A stretch of DNA of 64,000 bases from Rubrivivax sp. (GTDB taxonomy: Bacteria; Pseudomonadota; Gammaproteobacteria; Burkholderiales; Burkholderiaceae_C), in the NCBI GenBank assembly GCA_020852865.1, contig JADYZZ010000091.1, positions 48,933 to 112,932 on the forward strand, in the 5' to 3' direction. Positions 45,880-55,917 of the stretch are shown here, piece by piece. Position 1 is the stretch's first letter, and each line of letters opens with the position of its first letter. The notes below the pieces were generated by a model. It saw nothing but the letters and a program-made list of their open reading frames with translations. It searched no databases and was not told the DNA's origin. A program made the position numbers and the translations under genes.

Positions 45880-46706
45880 GCCGTGAGCAGCACGACCGCA
45901 CCGAACGCGATGCGGTACCAGGCGAACGGGATGAAGTCGTGCGTCGAGACGTAGCGGATGAGCCAGCGGATGCACAGCCAGGCGGCGCAGAACGCCAGCA
46001 CCGAGCCGACCGCGAAGACCGGCAGGTCGGCCGCGTGCAGCGCTTCGCGCTGCTTCCACACCGAATAGGCGCCGGCCGTCGTCAGCGTCGGGATGCCGAG
46101 GAAGAAGCTGAACTCGGTGGCCGCCTTGCGCGACAAGCCGAACACCATCGCGCCGATGATGGTGGCGCCCGAGCGGCTGGTGCCGGGCACGAGCGCCAGG
46201 CACTGCATGCAGCCGACGACGAGCGCGTCGCGCGCGCTCATGTCCTCCACCGTCTCGACGCGCGCGTGGCGCCGGCCTTCGAGATCGCGCAGGCCGTAGG
46301 CCGCCTTGTGGCGCCGTTCGACCCACAGGATGACGAACCCGCCGACGACGAAGGCCAGCGCCACCGGCACGGGAGCGAACAGGTGCGCCTTGATCGCCTT
46401 GTTGAACAGCAGCCCGATCACCGCCGCCGGCACGAAGGCGATGGCGATGTTGAGCACGAAGCGGCGCGCCGCCGGATCGCTGCCGACGCCGGCCAGCGCC
46501 CGCCCCAGGCGCGCGCGGTATTCCCAGATCACGGCCGCCATGGCGCCGGTCTGGATCGCGATCTCGAAGACCTTGGCGTTCTCGCCGGTAAAGCCGAGCA
46601 GCGAGCCGGCGAGGATCAGGTGGCCGGTCGAGGAGATCGGCAGGAACTCGGTGAGCCCTTCGACGATGCCCAGCAGGGCGGCCTTGGCGAGCAGCAGCAG
46701 GTCCAA
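45849..46706 (-). CDS. uppP: Undecaprenyl-diphosphatase
   Basis: Membrane enzyme (BacA) recycling undecaprenyl pyrophosphate for cell-wall and O-antigen synthesis; its overproduction gives bacitracin tolerance in E. coli. The 285 residues contain the catalytic motifs [20 protein letters not shown] and [19 protein letters not shown], with about eight helices. The start is TTG at 46706, six bases after AAGGA; no ATG exists near the first helix, and TTG gives [17 protein letters not shown]. Convergent 31-base overlap with trmB. Confidence 0.95.
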   Translation of the reverse strand: MDLLLLAKAALLGIVEGLTEFLPISSTGHLILAGSLLGFTGENAKVFEIAIQTGAMAAVIWEYRARLGRALAGVGSDPAARRFVLNIAIAFVPAAVIGLLFNKAIKAHLFAPVPVALAFVVGGFVILWVERRHKAAYGLRDLEGRRHARVETVEDMSARDALVVGCMQCLALVPGTSRSGATIIGAMVFGLSRKAATEFSFFLGIPTLTTAGAYSVWKQREALHAADLPVFAVGSVLAFCAAWLCIRWLIRYVSTHDFIPFAWYRIAFGAVVLLTAYSGLVVWAD

Positions 46707-46938
46707 TTTCTTCCTTCGTCGATGCGCGGGGTCGGCCGCTCGGGCGCGGCGCGTGCGGGCCGTGATGCCCCGGCGATGCGCCCGCCATGTCCCGACGATG
46801 CGGCGGCGCGGCCGCGATGCGGCGGCGATGATAGCCAGCGCTGCGCCCCGCGCGCCCCAAGGCATGCGGCCGGGCGCGCCGCGGACAGCCCGGCAACAGG
46901 CTCGACGGCGCGCGCATCGCGTGCCTGACCGCGCGTGC

Positions 46939-46967
46939 TTGACCGCCTCGGGCGCGCTTCGTAGAAT
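46939..46967 (+). promoter_or_regulatory. Sigma-70 promoter of the TetR gene
   Basis: TTGACC (46939-46944) and TAGAAT (46962-46967) separated by 17 bases, the best sigma-70 match in the window, with a start expected near 46974, 21 bases before the ATG at 46995. Confidence 0.8.
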
Positions 46968-46970
46968 TAC

Positions 46971-46984
46971 TGACCGATCAGTCA
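46971..46984. promoter_or_regulatory. TetR-type operator
   Basis: TGACCGATCAGTCA is an imperfect palindrome (TGACYGATCRGTCA) covering the expected transcription start just downstream of the -10 box. TGAC/GTCA half-sites of this kind are typical of AcrR/TetR repressors controlling their own RND pump operons. Repression of the tetR-MFP-RND transcript is inferred. Confidence 0.72.
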
Positions 46985-46994
46985 CTAACAAGGC

Positions 46995-47717
46995 ATGAGC
47001 GCGGTTCTCCCTTCCCCTGCGCGCCGACACCCGGCCGCGCCGCGCGCCCGCCCGCCGGCGCGCACGCGGCCGGCACGCCAGCGCCGCAAGGAGGCGCGGC
47101 CGCAGGAGCTGCTCGACGCCGCGCTCGCGCTCTTCGTCGAGAAGGGCTACGCCGCGACGCGCGCCGACGAGGTGGCGCGACGCGCGGGCGTCGCCAAGGG
47201 CACGCTCTACCTCTACTACCCGAGCAAGGACGAGTTGTTCAAGGCGGTCGTGCGCGGCACGCTGGCCAGCCTCATCGCGCAGGGTCAGGAGGTGGTGGCG
47301 CAGTACCGCGGCTCGACCAGCGAGCTGATCGCCGGGCTGCTGAATGCCTGGTGGGAGCGCGTGGGCAGCACCCCGGCCGCCGGCATCCACAAGATCATGC
47401 TCGCCGAGGCGCGCAACTTCCCCGAGCTCGCGCAGTTCTATGCCGACGAAGTGATCACGCCGGCGCATCGGCTGTTCAGCACGGCCGTGCAGCGCGGCAT
47501 CGAGCGCGGCGAGTTCCGCGCGCTGCCGCCGCAGGTCGCGGCCCAGGCGCTGATGGCGCCGCTGATCTTCATGGCGCTGCACCGGCATTCGCTCGGCGCC
47601 TGCCGCGTGCATGGGGCGGCTGCGATCGAGCCGCGCGCGCTGCTGCAGACCCATCTCGAACTCGTGCTGCACGGCCTCGAGCTGCACGCAGCGGCGCGCC
47701 GGCGCGGCGTCGCATGA
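46995..47717 (+). CDS. TetR/AcrR family transcriptional regulator
   Basis: DNA-binding repressor of 240 residues. After a Pro/Arg-rich leader of about 35 residues comes the helix-turn-helix domain, [20 protein letters not shown] then [20 protein letters not shown], and an all-helical ligand domain. It stands at the head of the efflux genes with an operator over its own promoter and so is probably the local repressor of the pump. ATG at 46995. Ligand unknown. Confidence 0.93.
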   Translation: MSAVLPSPARRHPAAPRARPPARTRPARQRRKEARPQELLDAALALFVEKGYAATRADEVARRAGVAKGTLYLYYPSKDELFKAVVRGTLASLIAQGQEVVAQYRGSTSELIAGLLNAWWERVGSTPAAGIHKIMLAEARNFPELAQFYADEVITPAHRLFSTAVQRGIERGEFRALPPQVAAQALMAPLIFMALHRHSLGACRVHGAAAIEPRALLQTHLELVLHGLELHAAARRRGVA

Positions 47718-47775
47718 GCGCGCTGCGCCGCCCCGGGGCTTCGGCCGCCCGGCGCGCCGCGCGCGGGGCAATCCG

Positions 47776-48948
47776 GTGAAGGCGCGCCGCGGCCTGCGCT
47801 GGCTGCTCGCGCTGCTCGTGCTGGCGCTGCTGGGGGCGCTGCTGGCGCGCACGCTGGGCGGGCGCCGCGCCGAGGGCGGCGCGGCATCGGCCGCCGCCGC
47901 GGCGTCGGCCGCGCCGCCGGCGATCGAGCTCGCGGCGGTGGACGTGGCCAGCGCGTCCGAGCGGCCGCTCAGGCAGACGCTCGCCCTCACCGGCACGCTG
48001 CGCGCGCTGCAGACCGCGCTCGTCAAGGCGCGCGTCGCGGCCGAGGTGCGCCAGCTCGACGTGCGCGAAGGCGATCGCGTCGCTGCCGGCCAGCTCATCG
48101 GCCGCCTCGACACCACCGAATTCGACTGGCGCCTGCGCCAGGCCGAGGACCAGGCGCGCAGCGCCGAAGCCCAGCTCGAGATCGCGACGCGCACGCTCGA
48201 CAACAACAAGGCGCTCGTGGCGCAGGGCTTCATCTCGAGGAACGCGCTCGAGACCTCGATCAGCAGCGAGGCGGGCGCGCGCGCCGCGCTGCAGGCCGCG
48301 CGCGCCGCCGCCGAACTGGCACGCAAGGCGGTGCGCGACGCCGAGATCCGCGCGCCGATCGCCGGCCTCGTGGCCCAGCGCTTCGTGCAGCCGGGCGAGC
48401 GCGTGGCGGTGGACACGCGCCTGGTCGAGATCGTCGACCTTGCGCGCATCGAACTCGAGGCCGCGGTCGCGCCGGCCGACGTGCTCGCGCTGCGCGTGGG
48501 CCAGACGGCACGCGTGGCGATCGACGGGCTGGCCGAACCGGTGGCCGCGCGCGTCGTGCGCATCGCGCCGAGCGCGCTGGGCGCAACGCGCAGCGTGCTG
48601 GCCTATCTCGAGCTCGCGCCGCAGCCGGGGCTGCGCCAGGGCCTGTTCGCGCGCGCCACGGTCGAGCTCGCCGCGCGGCGCGCACTCGTCGTGCCGGCCT
48701 CGGCCGTGCGGCTGGACCAGGCGCGGCCCTACGTGCTGGCGCTCGAAGACGGCCGCGCCGTCGAGCGTCCGGTCGGGCTGGGCGCGCGCGGCGAAGCCTC
48801 GCTCGAAGCCGGACGCGAAAGCGCGGTCGAGATCACCTCGGGCCTGGCTGCCGGCGCCACCGTGCTGCGCGCCACCGTCGGCAGCCTGCGCGCCGGCACC
48901 CGGCTGCGGCTGGCCGCGGCCGCACCCGCCGCAGCGGCCAGCCGCTGA
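47776..48948 (+). CDS. RND efflux periplasmic adaptor (membrane fusion protein)
   Basis: Adaptor of a tripartite pump, 390 residues. One N-terminal membrane anchor ([18 protein letters not shown]) is followed by the lipoyl half-motifs [20 protein letters not shown] and [19 protein letters not shown] around a coiled-coil hairpin (about 120-180), then beta-barrel and proximal domains. No lipobox Cys is seen, so it is anchored by the helix. The GTG at 47776 is the only start before the anchor. It ends 21 bases before the RND permease gene. Confidence 0.9.
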   Translation: MKARRGLRWLLALLVLALLGALLARTLGGRRAEGGAASAAAAASAAPPAIELAAVDVASASERPLRQTLALTGTLRALQTALVKARVAAEVRQLDVREGDRVAAGQLIGRLDTTEFDWRLRQAEDQARSAEAQLEIATRTLDNNKALVAQGFISRNALETSISSEAGARAALQAARAAAELARKAVRDAEIRAPIAGLVAQRFVQPGERVAVDTRLVEIVDLARIELEAAVAPADVLALRVGQTARVAIDGLAEPVAARVVRIAPSALGATRSVLAYLELAPQPGLRQGLFARATVELAARRALVVPASAVRLDQARPYVLALEDGRAVERPVGLGARGEASLEAGRESAVEITSGLAAGATVLRATVGSLRAGTRLRLAAAAPAAAASR

Positions 48949-48969
48949 GCGCCCCGGCGACCGCGCGCC

Positions 48970-51900
48970 ATGTGGTTCACGCGCGTCGCCATCGCGAACC
49001 CGGTGCTCGCGGTGATGGTCATGCTCGCCTTCGTCGTGCTCGGCCTGGTGAGCTACCAGCGCCTGGCGATCGACCAGTTCCCGAACGTCGACATCCCGAC
49101 CGTCGTGGTGCAGATCGACTACCCGGGCGCCAGCCCGGAGATCGTCGAGGCCGAGGTCACGAAGAAGGTCGAGGAGGCCGTCAACACCGTGGCCGGCATC
49201 TCGTCGCTGTACTCGCGCAGCTTCGAGAGCAGCTCGGTGACGATCATCGAGTTCAACCTCGACATCGACGGGCGCAAGGCGGCCGAGGACGTGCGCGAGA
49301 AGGTGGCGCTGATGCGCCCGACGCTGCGCGACGAGGTCAAGGAGCCGCGCATCTTCCGCTTCGATCCGCAGTCGCAGCCGATCTTCAACGTCGCCGTGCT
49401 CGCCGCCGACGGCCGCACCAGCCAGCAGGAGCTCACCACCTGGGCCGCGCAGGTGCTGCAAAAGCGCCTCGAGAACGTACGCGGCGTCGGTGCCGTGCAG
49501 CTGGTGGGCGGCGTGGCGCGCCAGGTGCAGGTGCTGCTGCGCCCGGCCGCGCTCGAGGCGATGGGGGTGAGCGTCGAACAGGTCCGCGCCGCGCTGCGCA
49601 GCGAGAACCAGGAGCTGCCGCTGGGCGCGATCCGCGCGCGCGACCAGGAGATCGTGGTCCAGATGAACGCGCGCCTGGCCACGCCGCGCGACTTCGGCGA
49701 CATCGTCGTCGCGCGCCGGCCGCCGGCGGGCGCCGCCGCCTCGGGCACCGGCAGCGTCGTGCGTCTGGCCCAGGTGGCCGACATCGTCGACGGCCCGCAG
49801 GAGGTGGAGTCGCTCGCGCTGTACAACGGCCAGCGCACGGTGCTGCTGTCGGTGCAGAAGAGCCAGGGCGAGAACACCATCGCCGTCGTCGACGGCCTGA
49901 TGCGCGCGCTGGCCGAAGCGCGCCCGGTGACGCCGGCGGGCATGCGCACCGAGGTCAACCGCGACAACTCGCGCGCGATCCGGGTCTCGGTCGAGAACGT
50001 GCGGCGCACGCTGTTCGAGGGTGCGGCGCTGACGATCCTGATCGTGTTCCTGTTCCTCAACAGCTGGCGCAGCACCGTCATCACCGGGCTCACGCTGCCG
50101 ATCTCGCTCATCGGCGCGTTCCTGTTCATGTACATGTTCGGCTTCACGATCAACGGCATCACGCTGATGGCGCTGTCGCTGTGCGTGGGTCTGCTCATCG
50201 ACGACGCCATCGTCGTGCGCGAGAACATCGTGCGCCACGTGCAGATGGGCAAGAGCGCGCACGACGCGGCGCTCGAGGCGACGCAGGAGATCGGCCTGGC
50301 GGTGCTGGCGACGACGCTGTCGATCGTCTCGGTGTTCGCGCCGATCGGCTTCATGGGCGGCATCGTCGGGCGCTTCTTCCACGAGTTCGGCATCACCATC
50401 GTCGCCGCGGTGCTGATCTCGATGTTCGTGAGCTTCACGCTCGACCCGATGCTCTCGAGCGTCTGGCACGACCCGCAGGCGCACCACCGCTGGCGCGACC
50501 GGCCGCGCACGCGCTACGACCGCACGGTGGGGCGCGTCACCGGCGCCTTCGACCGGTTCACCGACTGGCTGGCGCAGGTCTACCAGCGGCTGCTCGGCTG
50601 GTCGCTCGTGCACAAGGTGAAGACGGTGGCGCTGGCCGCGGCGACCTTCGTCGCGGCACTCGTGCTGGCCGGGGCGCTGGGCAAGGAGTTCGTGCCGCGC
50701 GCCGACTTCTCGGAGACGATCGTCAACTTCTACACCCCGGTGGGCAGCTCGCTCGAGCTGACCGAGGCGCGCGCGCGCCAGGTCGACGCCGCGCTGCGCG
50801 CGCTGCCCGAGGTGCGCTTCACGGTGACCACGATCAACAGCGGCTTCGTCGCCGGCAAGATCTACGCCAGCGTCTACGTGCGCCTGGTCGACCGCAAGGA
50901 TCGCCGGCGCAGCATCGACCAGCTCGTCGCGCCGATGCGCGAACGCCTGGCCGCGATTCCCGGCATCACCGTCACCAACATCGGCATCCCCGACCTGGGC
51001 GGCAACAAGAGCATCGGCTTCTCGATCCAGGGCCCGGACCTGGGCGAACTCGCGCGCCTGTCGCAGCAGGTGCTCGCGCGGCTGCGCGAGATCCCCGGCC
51101 TGGTCGACCTGGACAGCACCCTCAAGCCCGACAAGCCGACGATCACGGTCGACGTCAAGCGCGACGCCGCGGCCGACCTCGGCCTCGACGTCAACGCCAT
51201 CGCCGGCACGCTGCGCACGCTGGTCGCCGGCACGACGGTGGGCAACTGGCGTGCCGCCAACGGCGAGAACTACGACGTCTGGCTGCGCCTGGCGCCCGAG
51301 TACCGCGCGACGCCGGCCGACCTGCGCGAACTGCCGCTGGTGCTCGGCGCCGCCGACGGCAGCACGCGCGTCGTGCGCCTGGCGCAGGTGGCCGACATCG
51401 CCGCCGGGACGGGTCCCAACCAGATCAACCGGCGCGACCTCAGCCGCGAGATCAACATCGACGCCAACGCGCTCGGGCGCAGTTCGGGCGCGGTGACCGA
51501 CGACATCCGCCGCGTGCTCGACGGCATCGCCTGGCCGCCGGGCTACCGCTACGCCTTCGGCGGCAACACCAAGAACATGCAGGAGAGCTTCACCTACGCG
51601 GCCAGCGCGCTCGTGCTGGCGGTGGTCTTCATCTACATGATCCTGGCCAGCCAGTTCAAGAGCTTCCTGCAGCCGCTGGCGCTGATGAGCAGCCTGCCGC
51701 TGACGCTCATCGGCGTCGTGCTCGCGCTGCTTGCCTTCCGCAGCACGCTCAACATGTTCTCGGTGATCGGCGTCGTCATGCTGATGGGGCTGGTGACGAA
51801 GAACGCGATCCTGCTGGTCGACTTCGCGATCCGCTCGCGCGCCGACGGCATGGCGCGCACCGAGGCGCTGCTGCACGCGGCACGGGTGCGGCTGCGGCCG

Positions 51901-52128
51901 ATCCTGATGACGACGCTGGCGATGGTGTTCGGCATGGTGCCGCTGGCCTTCGCGGTGAGCGAGGGCTCGGAGCAGCGCGCGCCGATGGGCCAGGCCGTGA
52001 TCGGCGGCGTGATCACCTCGTCGCTGCTGACGCTGGTGGTGGTGCCGGTGATCTACTGCTGGCTCGACGACCTCGCGGCCTGGGCGCGGCGCCGCCTGCG
52101 CCGCCGCGGCACGCACAGGCAGGCCTGA
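48970..52128 (+). CDS. RND efflux permease (HAE1/AcrB-MdtB-like)
   Basis: Proton-driven inner-membrane efflux pump of 1052 residues. N-terminal helix IANPVLAVMVMLAFVVLGLV, porter segment FPNVDIPTVVVQIDYPGASP, the TM4 proton-relay region SLCVGLLIDDAIVVRENIVR with the paired Asp residues, APIGFMGGIVGRFFHEFG, a second porter repeat and C-terminal helices (VIGVVMLMGLVTKNAILLVD). The twin Asp indicates a drug/metabolite (HAE) type rather than heavy-metal (HME). With the adaptor before it and TolC 1 kb after, a complete pump is encoded. Confidence 0.96.
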   Translation: MWFTRVAIANPVLAVMVMLAFVVLGLVSYQRLAIDQFPNVDIPTVVVQIDYPGASPEIVEAEVTKKVEEAVNTVAGISSLYSRSFESSSVTIIEFNLDIDGRKAAEDVREKVALMRPTLRDEVKEPRIFRFDPQSQPIFNVAVLAADGRTSQQELTTWAAQVLQKRLENVRGVGAVQLVGGVARQVQVLLRPAALEAMGVSVEQVRAALRSENQELPLGAIRARDQEIVVQMNARLATPRDFGDIVVARRPPAGAAASGTGSVVRLAQVADIVDGPQEVESLALYNGQRTVLLSVQKSQGENTIAVVDGLMRALAEARPVTPAGMRTEVNRDNSRAIRVSVENVRRTLFEGAALTILIVFLFLNSWRSTVITGLTLPISLIGAFLFMYMFGFTINGITLMALSLCVGLLIDDAIVVRENIVRHVQMGKSAHDAALEATQEIGLAVLATTLSIVSVFAPIGFMGGIVGRFFHEFGITIVAAVLISMFVSFTLDPMLSSVWHDPQAHHRWRDRPRTRYDRTVGRVTGAFDRFTDWLAQVYQRLLGWSLVHKVKTVALAAATFVAALVLAGALGKEFVPRADFSETIVNFYTPVGSSLELTEARARQVDAALRALPEVRFTVTTINSGFVAGKIYASVYVRLVDRKDRRRSIDQLVAPMRERLAAIPGITVTNIGIPDLGGNKSIGFSIQGPDLGELARLSQQVLARLREIPGLVDLDSTLKPDKPTITVDVKRDAAADLGLDVNAIAGTLRTLVAGTTVGNWRAANGENYDVWLRLAPEYRATPADLRELPLVLGAADGSTRVVRLAQVADIAAGTGPNQINRRDLSREINIDANALGRSSGAVTDDIRRVLDGIAWPPGYRYAFGGNTKNMQESFTYAASALVLAVVFIYMILASQFKSFLQPLALMSSLPLTLIGVVLALLAFRSTLNMFSVIGVVMLMGLVTKNAILLVDFAIRSRADGMARTEALLHAARVRLRPILMTTLAMVFGMVPLAFAVSEGSEQRAPMGQAVIGGVITSSLLTLVVVPVIYCWLDDLAAWARRRLRRRGTHRQA

Positions 52129-52183
52129 AGGCGCGCGCCTTGCCCGGCACCGCGACTCGCCGCGGCGCGGGGCCGGATTTCCG

Positions 52184-52199
52184 CCGCCCACGCTCCTAG
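52184..52199 (-). repeat. Dispersed 16-bp element, copy 5 (reverse orientation)
   Basis: Exact copy of CTAGGAGCGTGGGCGG on the minus strand, 56 bases after the RND stop and upstream of the PCMT-like gene. Confidence 0.7.
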
Positions 52200-52219
52200 A
52201 ATGGCGCAAACGTCGGAAA

Positions 52220-52239
52220 TATGATACCCTACCAGGTAT
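52220..52239 (+). promoter_or_regulatory. -10-like TATGAT and short inverted repeat before the PCMT-like gene
   Basis: TATGAT at 52220-52225 followed by ATACC and GGTAT arms (52224-52239) over a 6-base spacer. It may be the promoter and an operator for the PCMT-tolC pair. No -35 hexamer was recognised. Confidence 0.35.
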
Positions 52240-52243
52240 GCGC

Positions 52244-52918
52244 ATGAACACCGAGACCGCTCGCTTCAACATGATCGAGCAGCAGATCCGTCCCTGGGAC
52301 GTGCTCGACCCGGCCGTGCTCGAGCTGCTCGGGACGCTGCGCCGCGAGGACTTCGTGCCGCCGCAGCGCCGCGCGCTCGCCTTCGTCGACGCCCAGATCC
52401 CGCTCGTCGACGACGCGCCCGGCGGCCCCTGCATGCTCGAGCCCAAGGTCGAGGCCCGGCTGCTGCAGGAGCTGCAGGTGCAGCGCCACGAGAAGGTGCT
52501 CGAGATCGGCACCGGCTCGGGCTTCATGGCCGCGCTGCTGGCGCACCGCGCCATGCACGTGCACACGCTGGAGTGCCGGCCGGCGCTGGCGCAGATGGCG
52601 CGCGAGAGCCTGCGCCGCAACGGCGTGCTCAACGTCACCGTCCATGAGGTGAGCGCGGCCGAAGGCGCACGCGGCCTGCCGGGCGAGGCGCCGTTCGACG
52701 TCATCGTGTTGTCGGGCGCGCTGGCCGAGGTGCCGCGCGCGCTGCTCGCGCAGTTGAAGCGCGGCGGCCGCCTCGCCGCCTTCGTCGGCGAACTGCCGAT
52801 CATGCAGGCGCGGCTCTATACGCGCACCGGCGACGCCGCCTGGTCCGAGACCGAGCTGTTCGACACCGTCGTGCCGCGCCTCGAAGGCTTCGGCGCGCCG
52901 AGCCGCTTCGCGTTCTGA
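52244..52918 (+). CDS. Protein-L-isoaspartate O-methyltransferase family protein
   Basis: A 224-residue SAM-dependent methyltransferase of the PCMT fold. It opens NMIEQQIRPWDVLDPAVLEL, typical of the shorter Burkholderiales homologues sited before tolC, with motif I VLEIGTGSGFMAALLAH and later PFDVIVLSGALAEVPRALL. In true PCMT the substrate loop region has a Ser/Thr-containing V-T-D-G motif; here it is VLSGAL, so protein repair is uncertain. The ATG at 52244 has AGG seven bases upstream and matches family starts better than the ATG at 52238. Confidence 0.85.
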   Translation: MNTETARFNMIEQQIRPWDVLDPAVLELLGTLRREDFVPPQRRALAFVDAQIPLVDDAPGGPCMLEPKVEARLLQELQVQRHEKVLEIGTGSGFMAALLAHRAMHVHTLECRPALAQMARESLRRNGVLNVTVHEVSAAEGARGLPGEAPFDVIVLSGALAEVPRALLAQLKRGGRLAAFVGELPIMQARLYTRTGDAAWSETELFDTVVPRLEGFGAPSRFAF

Positions 52919-53085
52919 TCGGCCATGCCGCTGCCCGCCGCACCGTCCGTCCCGATCTGCGCCGGCTCGTGCCGCTGCTGCCGCTGTTCGTCGCACGCTG
53001 CGCGCGCGCCGAACGCAGCGGCGCCATAAAGCGCGCGGCCGCCGCCGCGGCCGCTGCATCCAGAACCCCATCCCGAGGACCGCGC

Positions 53086-54462
53086 ATGCCCGCCCGCCCG
53101 CACCGTCGCCCGCACCGTCGCTCCCCCAGCCGCCCGCATCGGCCGCTGCAACCGGCCCTGCTCGCCTGCGCTGCGGTCTTCCTGCTCGGCGTGTGCGGCC
53201 CGGCGGCGGCGCAGAGCCTGAAGGAGCTGTACGAGGCCGCGCGCGGCTACGACGCCACCTACCTCGCGGCGCGCGCGCTGGCGCAGTCGGCCGAGTACCG
53301 CATGGCGCAGAGCGACGCGCTCGCGCGGCCCAGCGTCGCCGCCACCGCCGTCGCCAGCACGGCCCGCATCGACCCGCCCAGCGTCGGCTGGATGTCGAGC
53401 AGCACGACGCAAGGCGCTCTCAACGGCCGCTATCCGCTGTTCAACCGCGGCAACGACGCCAGCATCGCGCAGGCGCGCAAGGCCTACGATGCGGCGCAGG
53501 CCGACCTCGACAGCGCCGAGCAGGACCTGATCGTGCGCCTGGCCCAGGCCTACTTCGACGTGCTGGCCGCGCAGGACTCGCTGGCCGCCACGCGCGCCAA
53601 CAAGGCCGCCATCACCGAGCAGCTGGCGTCGGCCAAGCGCAACTTCGAAGTCGGTACCGCCACCATCACCGACACGCGCGAGGCGCAGGCCAAGTACGAC
53701 CTCGTCGTGGCGCAGGAGATCTTCGCCGAGAACGACCTGCGCGCCAAGCGCGTCGCGCTCGACGAGCTCGTCGGCCGCACGAACGTCGAGCCCAGGCCGC
53801 TGGCCGTTCCGGTGGCGCTGCCGGCACTCGTGCCCGGCCGCGTCGAGGAATGGGTCAGCGCGGCCGAGAGTCGGCACCCGAGCATCCGCAAGGCCAGGCT
53901 CGGCCTGGACATGGCGCAGCTCGAGACCGAGAAGGCCCGCGCCGGCCGTCTGCCGACCGTGGACGCCGTGGCCACGCTCGGGCTGGCCGACCAGCGCGGC
54001 AGCGCCGTGCTCGCGAGCTCGCGCGGCACCACCACCAGCGGCAGCGTGGGCGTGCAGCTCAACTGGACCCTGTACAGCGGCGGCGCGGTCGACAGCCGGA
54101 TCAGGGAGACCGTTCTGCTCGAGGAAAAGGCCGGCAACGACTTGCAGGCGGCGCGCCGCGGCGTCGCGCAGGGCACGCGCGTGGCCTTCCTCGGCGTGCA
54201 GTCCGGGCTGGCGCAGGTCAAGGCGCTGGAGGCAGCCGAGGCCTCGAGCAAGCTCTCGCTGGAAGCCACGCAGCTCGGCTACAAGGTCGGCGTGCGAGTC
54301 AACGTCGACGTGCTGAACGCGCAGACCCAGCTCTACGGCACGCAGCGCGACCTGGCCCGGGCGCGCTACGACAACATCGTCGGCAACCTCAGGCTGCGCC
54401 AGGCCTCGGGTCAACTCAACGGCGGCGACGTCGAAGCGGCCAACCGGCTGCTCGTGCCCTGA
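53086..54462 (+). CDS. tolC: TolC family outer-membrane channel
   Basis: Outer-membrane exit duct for efflux pumps or type I secretion; 458 residues. A signal peptide ends near AAVFLLGVCGPAAAQ (basic His/Arg-rich leader before it), then two TolC repeats of long helices with QSLKELYEAARGYDATYLAA and LYSGGAVDSRIRETVLLEE landmarks. The C-terminus lacks the long extension of E. coli TolC. GAGGAC lies before the ATG at 53086. It is the likely outer channel for the RND pump just upstream. Its TGA merges into a palindromic repeat. Confidence 0.93.
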   Translation: MPARPHRRPHRRSPSRPHRPLQPALLACAAVFLLGVCGPAAAQSLKELYEAARGYDATYLAARALAQSAEYRMAQSDALARPSVAATAVASTARIDPPSVGWMSSSTTQGALNGRYPLFNRGNDASIAQARKAYDAAQADLDSAEQDLIVRLAQAYFDVLAAQDSLAATRANKAAITEQLASAKRNFEVGTATITDTREAQAKYDLVVAQEIFAENDLRAKRVALDELVGRTNVEPRPLAVPVALPALVPGRVEEWVSAAESRHPSIRKARLGLDMAQLETEKARAGRLPTVDAVATLGLADQRGSAVLASSRGTTTSGSVGVQLNWTLYSGGAVDSRIRETVLLEEKAGNDLQAARRGVAQGTRVAFLGVQSGLAQVKALEAAEASSKLSLEATQLGYKVGVRVNVDVLNAQTQLYGTQRDLARARYDNIVGNLRLRQASGQLNGGDVEAANRLLVP

Positions 54463-54590
54463 GCGCCTGTGAAGACATGAGGCGCGCCCGTGCAGCGGTG
54501 CCCAAGGGCGCTGGGCCAGGCGCGGCGCGCAGGGCTCGGATGGCGTGACGACACGAATCACGTCCGCGTGATTCATGTCGTCACAGGCTC
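54461..54590. repeat. Palindromic dispersed repeat, copy C (composite)
   Basis: Between convergent tolC and waaA. A near-perfect palindrome at 54545-54584 has 18-base arms, GTGACGACACGAATCACG and its partner with one mismatch, around TCCG, followed by AGGCTC at the right border. A second partial arm, CCTGTGAAGACATGA, adjoins the tolC stop (about 54466-54480) and some 64 unrelated bases separate the two. Both neighbouring genes end in TGA at the element edges (54460-54462 and 54591-54593). Confidence 0.85.
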
Positions 54591-55883
54591 TCAGCCCGGC
54601 ATCACGCCCAGGATCGCCTGCGCCGTGCGCGCCGCCGCACCTCGGTGGCGCTCGGCGAAGGCGAGCGCCGCGGCCGCCATCGCGCGGCGCTCGTCGGCGG
54701 CCGCGGCGTCGGCCGCCAGCGCAGCGGCGCGCCGCACGGCCGCTCCGATGTCGGGCATGCGCAGGGCGGCGCCCGCGGCCAGCGCCAGTTCGGCCGCCTC
54801 GGCGAAATTGAACGTGTGCGGCCCCATCAGCAGCGGGCAGCCGCAGGCGGCGGCCTCGATCAGGTTCTGGCCGCCCAGCGGCGCGAAGCTGCCGCCCAGC
54901 AGCGCCACGTCGGCCAGCGCGTAGTACAGCGGCATTTCGCCGAGGGAGTCGCCGAGCCAGAGGTCGACGCCCTGCGCTGCGGCGGGCAGGGTGTCGACCC
55001 AGCCGCTGCGGCGAACGACCCCGAGCTGCACCGATCCCGCCAGCGCCGCCACCTCGTCGAAGCGCTGCGGATGCCGCGGCACCACGACGAGCAGCGGCCG
55101 CGGCGCGGGCAGCGCCTGCCAGGCGGCAAGCAACGCCTGCTCCTCGCCTTCGCGCGTGCTGGCGGCCAGCACGACCGGACGTGCCAGCGCGGCGCGCCAG
55201 GCGCGCCCGCGCGCGAGCAGCGCGGGCGCCGGCGTCATGTCGAACTTCAGGTTACCGAACACCGCCACGCCACGCACGCCGGCGGCGCGCAGGCGCGCCG
55301 CGTCGCCCTCGGTCTGCGCCAGCGCCTGCATGATGCAGCGGGCGGCCGGCCGCATCAGCAGCGCCAGGCGCTCGGCCTTGGCCAGGCTGCGCGCCGACAG
55401 GCGCGCGTTGGCCAGCAGCACCGGCACCGCTGCGGCGCGCGCCGCACCGAGCAGATTCGGCCAGACCTCGGTCTCCATCAGGACGCCGGCGGCCGGCCGC
55501 TGGCGCCTCAGGAAGCGGCGCACCGCGCCCGGAGTGTCGTAAGGCAGCCAGGCCTGCGCGTCGCCGGCTCCGAGCAGCGCCAGGCCGGCGGCACGGCCGG
55601 TGGCCGTGCCGTGCGTCAGCAGCAGGCGCAGGCCCGGCCGCTGCCGGCGCAGCTCCTCGACGAGCGCCGCCGCGGCGCGCGTCTCGCCGAGCGAGACGGC
55701 ATGGATCCACAAGCGCCCGGGCGCCGCTGCCGCCGACGCGAAGCCCAGGCGCTCGGCCAGCGCGTGCCGGTACAGGGGCTCGCGCCGGCCGCGCCACCAC
55801 AGCCGCAGCAGGTACGCCGGCGTCGCCAGCCGCAGCAGCATCGAGTAGGCCGCGCGGGCAAGCGCGGCCGCGGGGCCCGGCAT
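54591..55883 (-). CDS. waaA: 3-deoxy-D-manno-octulosonic acid transferase
   Basis: Transfers Kdo to lipid A at the cytoplasmic face of the inner membrane (KdtA). The 430-residue protein has an N-terminal membrane-associating stretch (SMLLRLATPAYLLRLWWRGR), the active-site loop IHAVSLGETRAAAALVEEL with the catalytic Glu, VLMETEVWPNLLGAA, and the nucleotide-sugar-binding half ending GGSFAPLGGQNLIEAAACG and MGPHTFNFAEAAELAL. ATG at 55883; an ATG at residue 15 is possible. Follows the phosphomannomutase gene by 34 bases. Confidence 0.95.
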   Translation of the reverse strand: MPGPAAALARAAYSMLLRLATPAYLLRLWWRGRREPLYRHALAERLGFASAAAAPGRLWIHAVSLGETRAAAALVEELRRQRPGLRLLLTHGTATGRAAGLALLGAGDAQAWLPYDTPGAVRRFLRRQRPAAGVLMETEVWPNLLGAARAAAVPVLLANARLSARSLAKAERLALLMRPAARCIMQALAQTEGDAARLRAAGVRGVAVFGNLKFDMTPAPALLARGRAWRAALARPVVLAASTREGEEQALLAAWQALPAPRPLLVVVPRHPQRFDEVAALAGSVQLGVVRRSGWVDTLPAAAQGVDLWLGDSLGEMPLYYALADVALLGGSFAPLGGQNLIEAAACGCPLLMGPHTFNFAEAAELALAAGAALRMPDIGAAVRRAAALAADAAAADERRAMAAAALAFAERHRGAAARTAQAILGVMPG

Positions 55884-55917
55884 CGTCGGCTCGAAGGCAA
55901 TGGCGCGCCGCGGGCGC

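Noticed and set aside
47569..52803. A 1744-codon open frame on the minus strand opposite the RND permease
   Set aside because: His/Arg/Asp-rich shadow of the RND and adaptor genes; no domains and no ribosome site.
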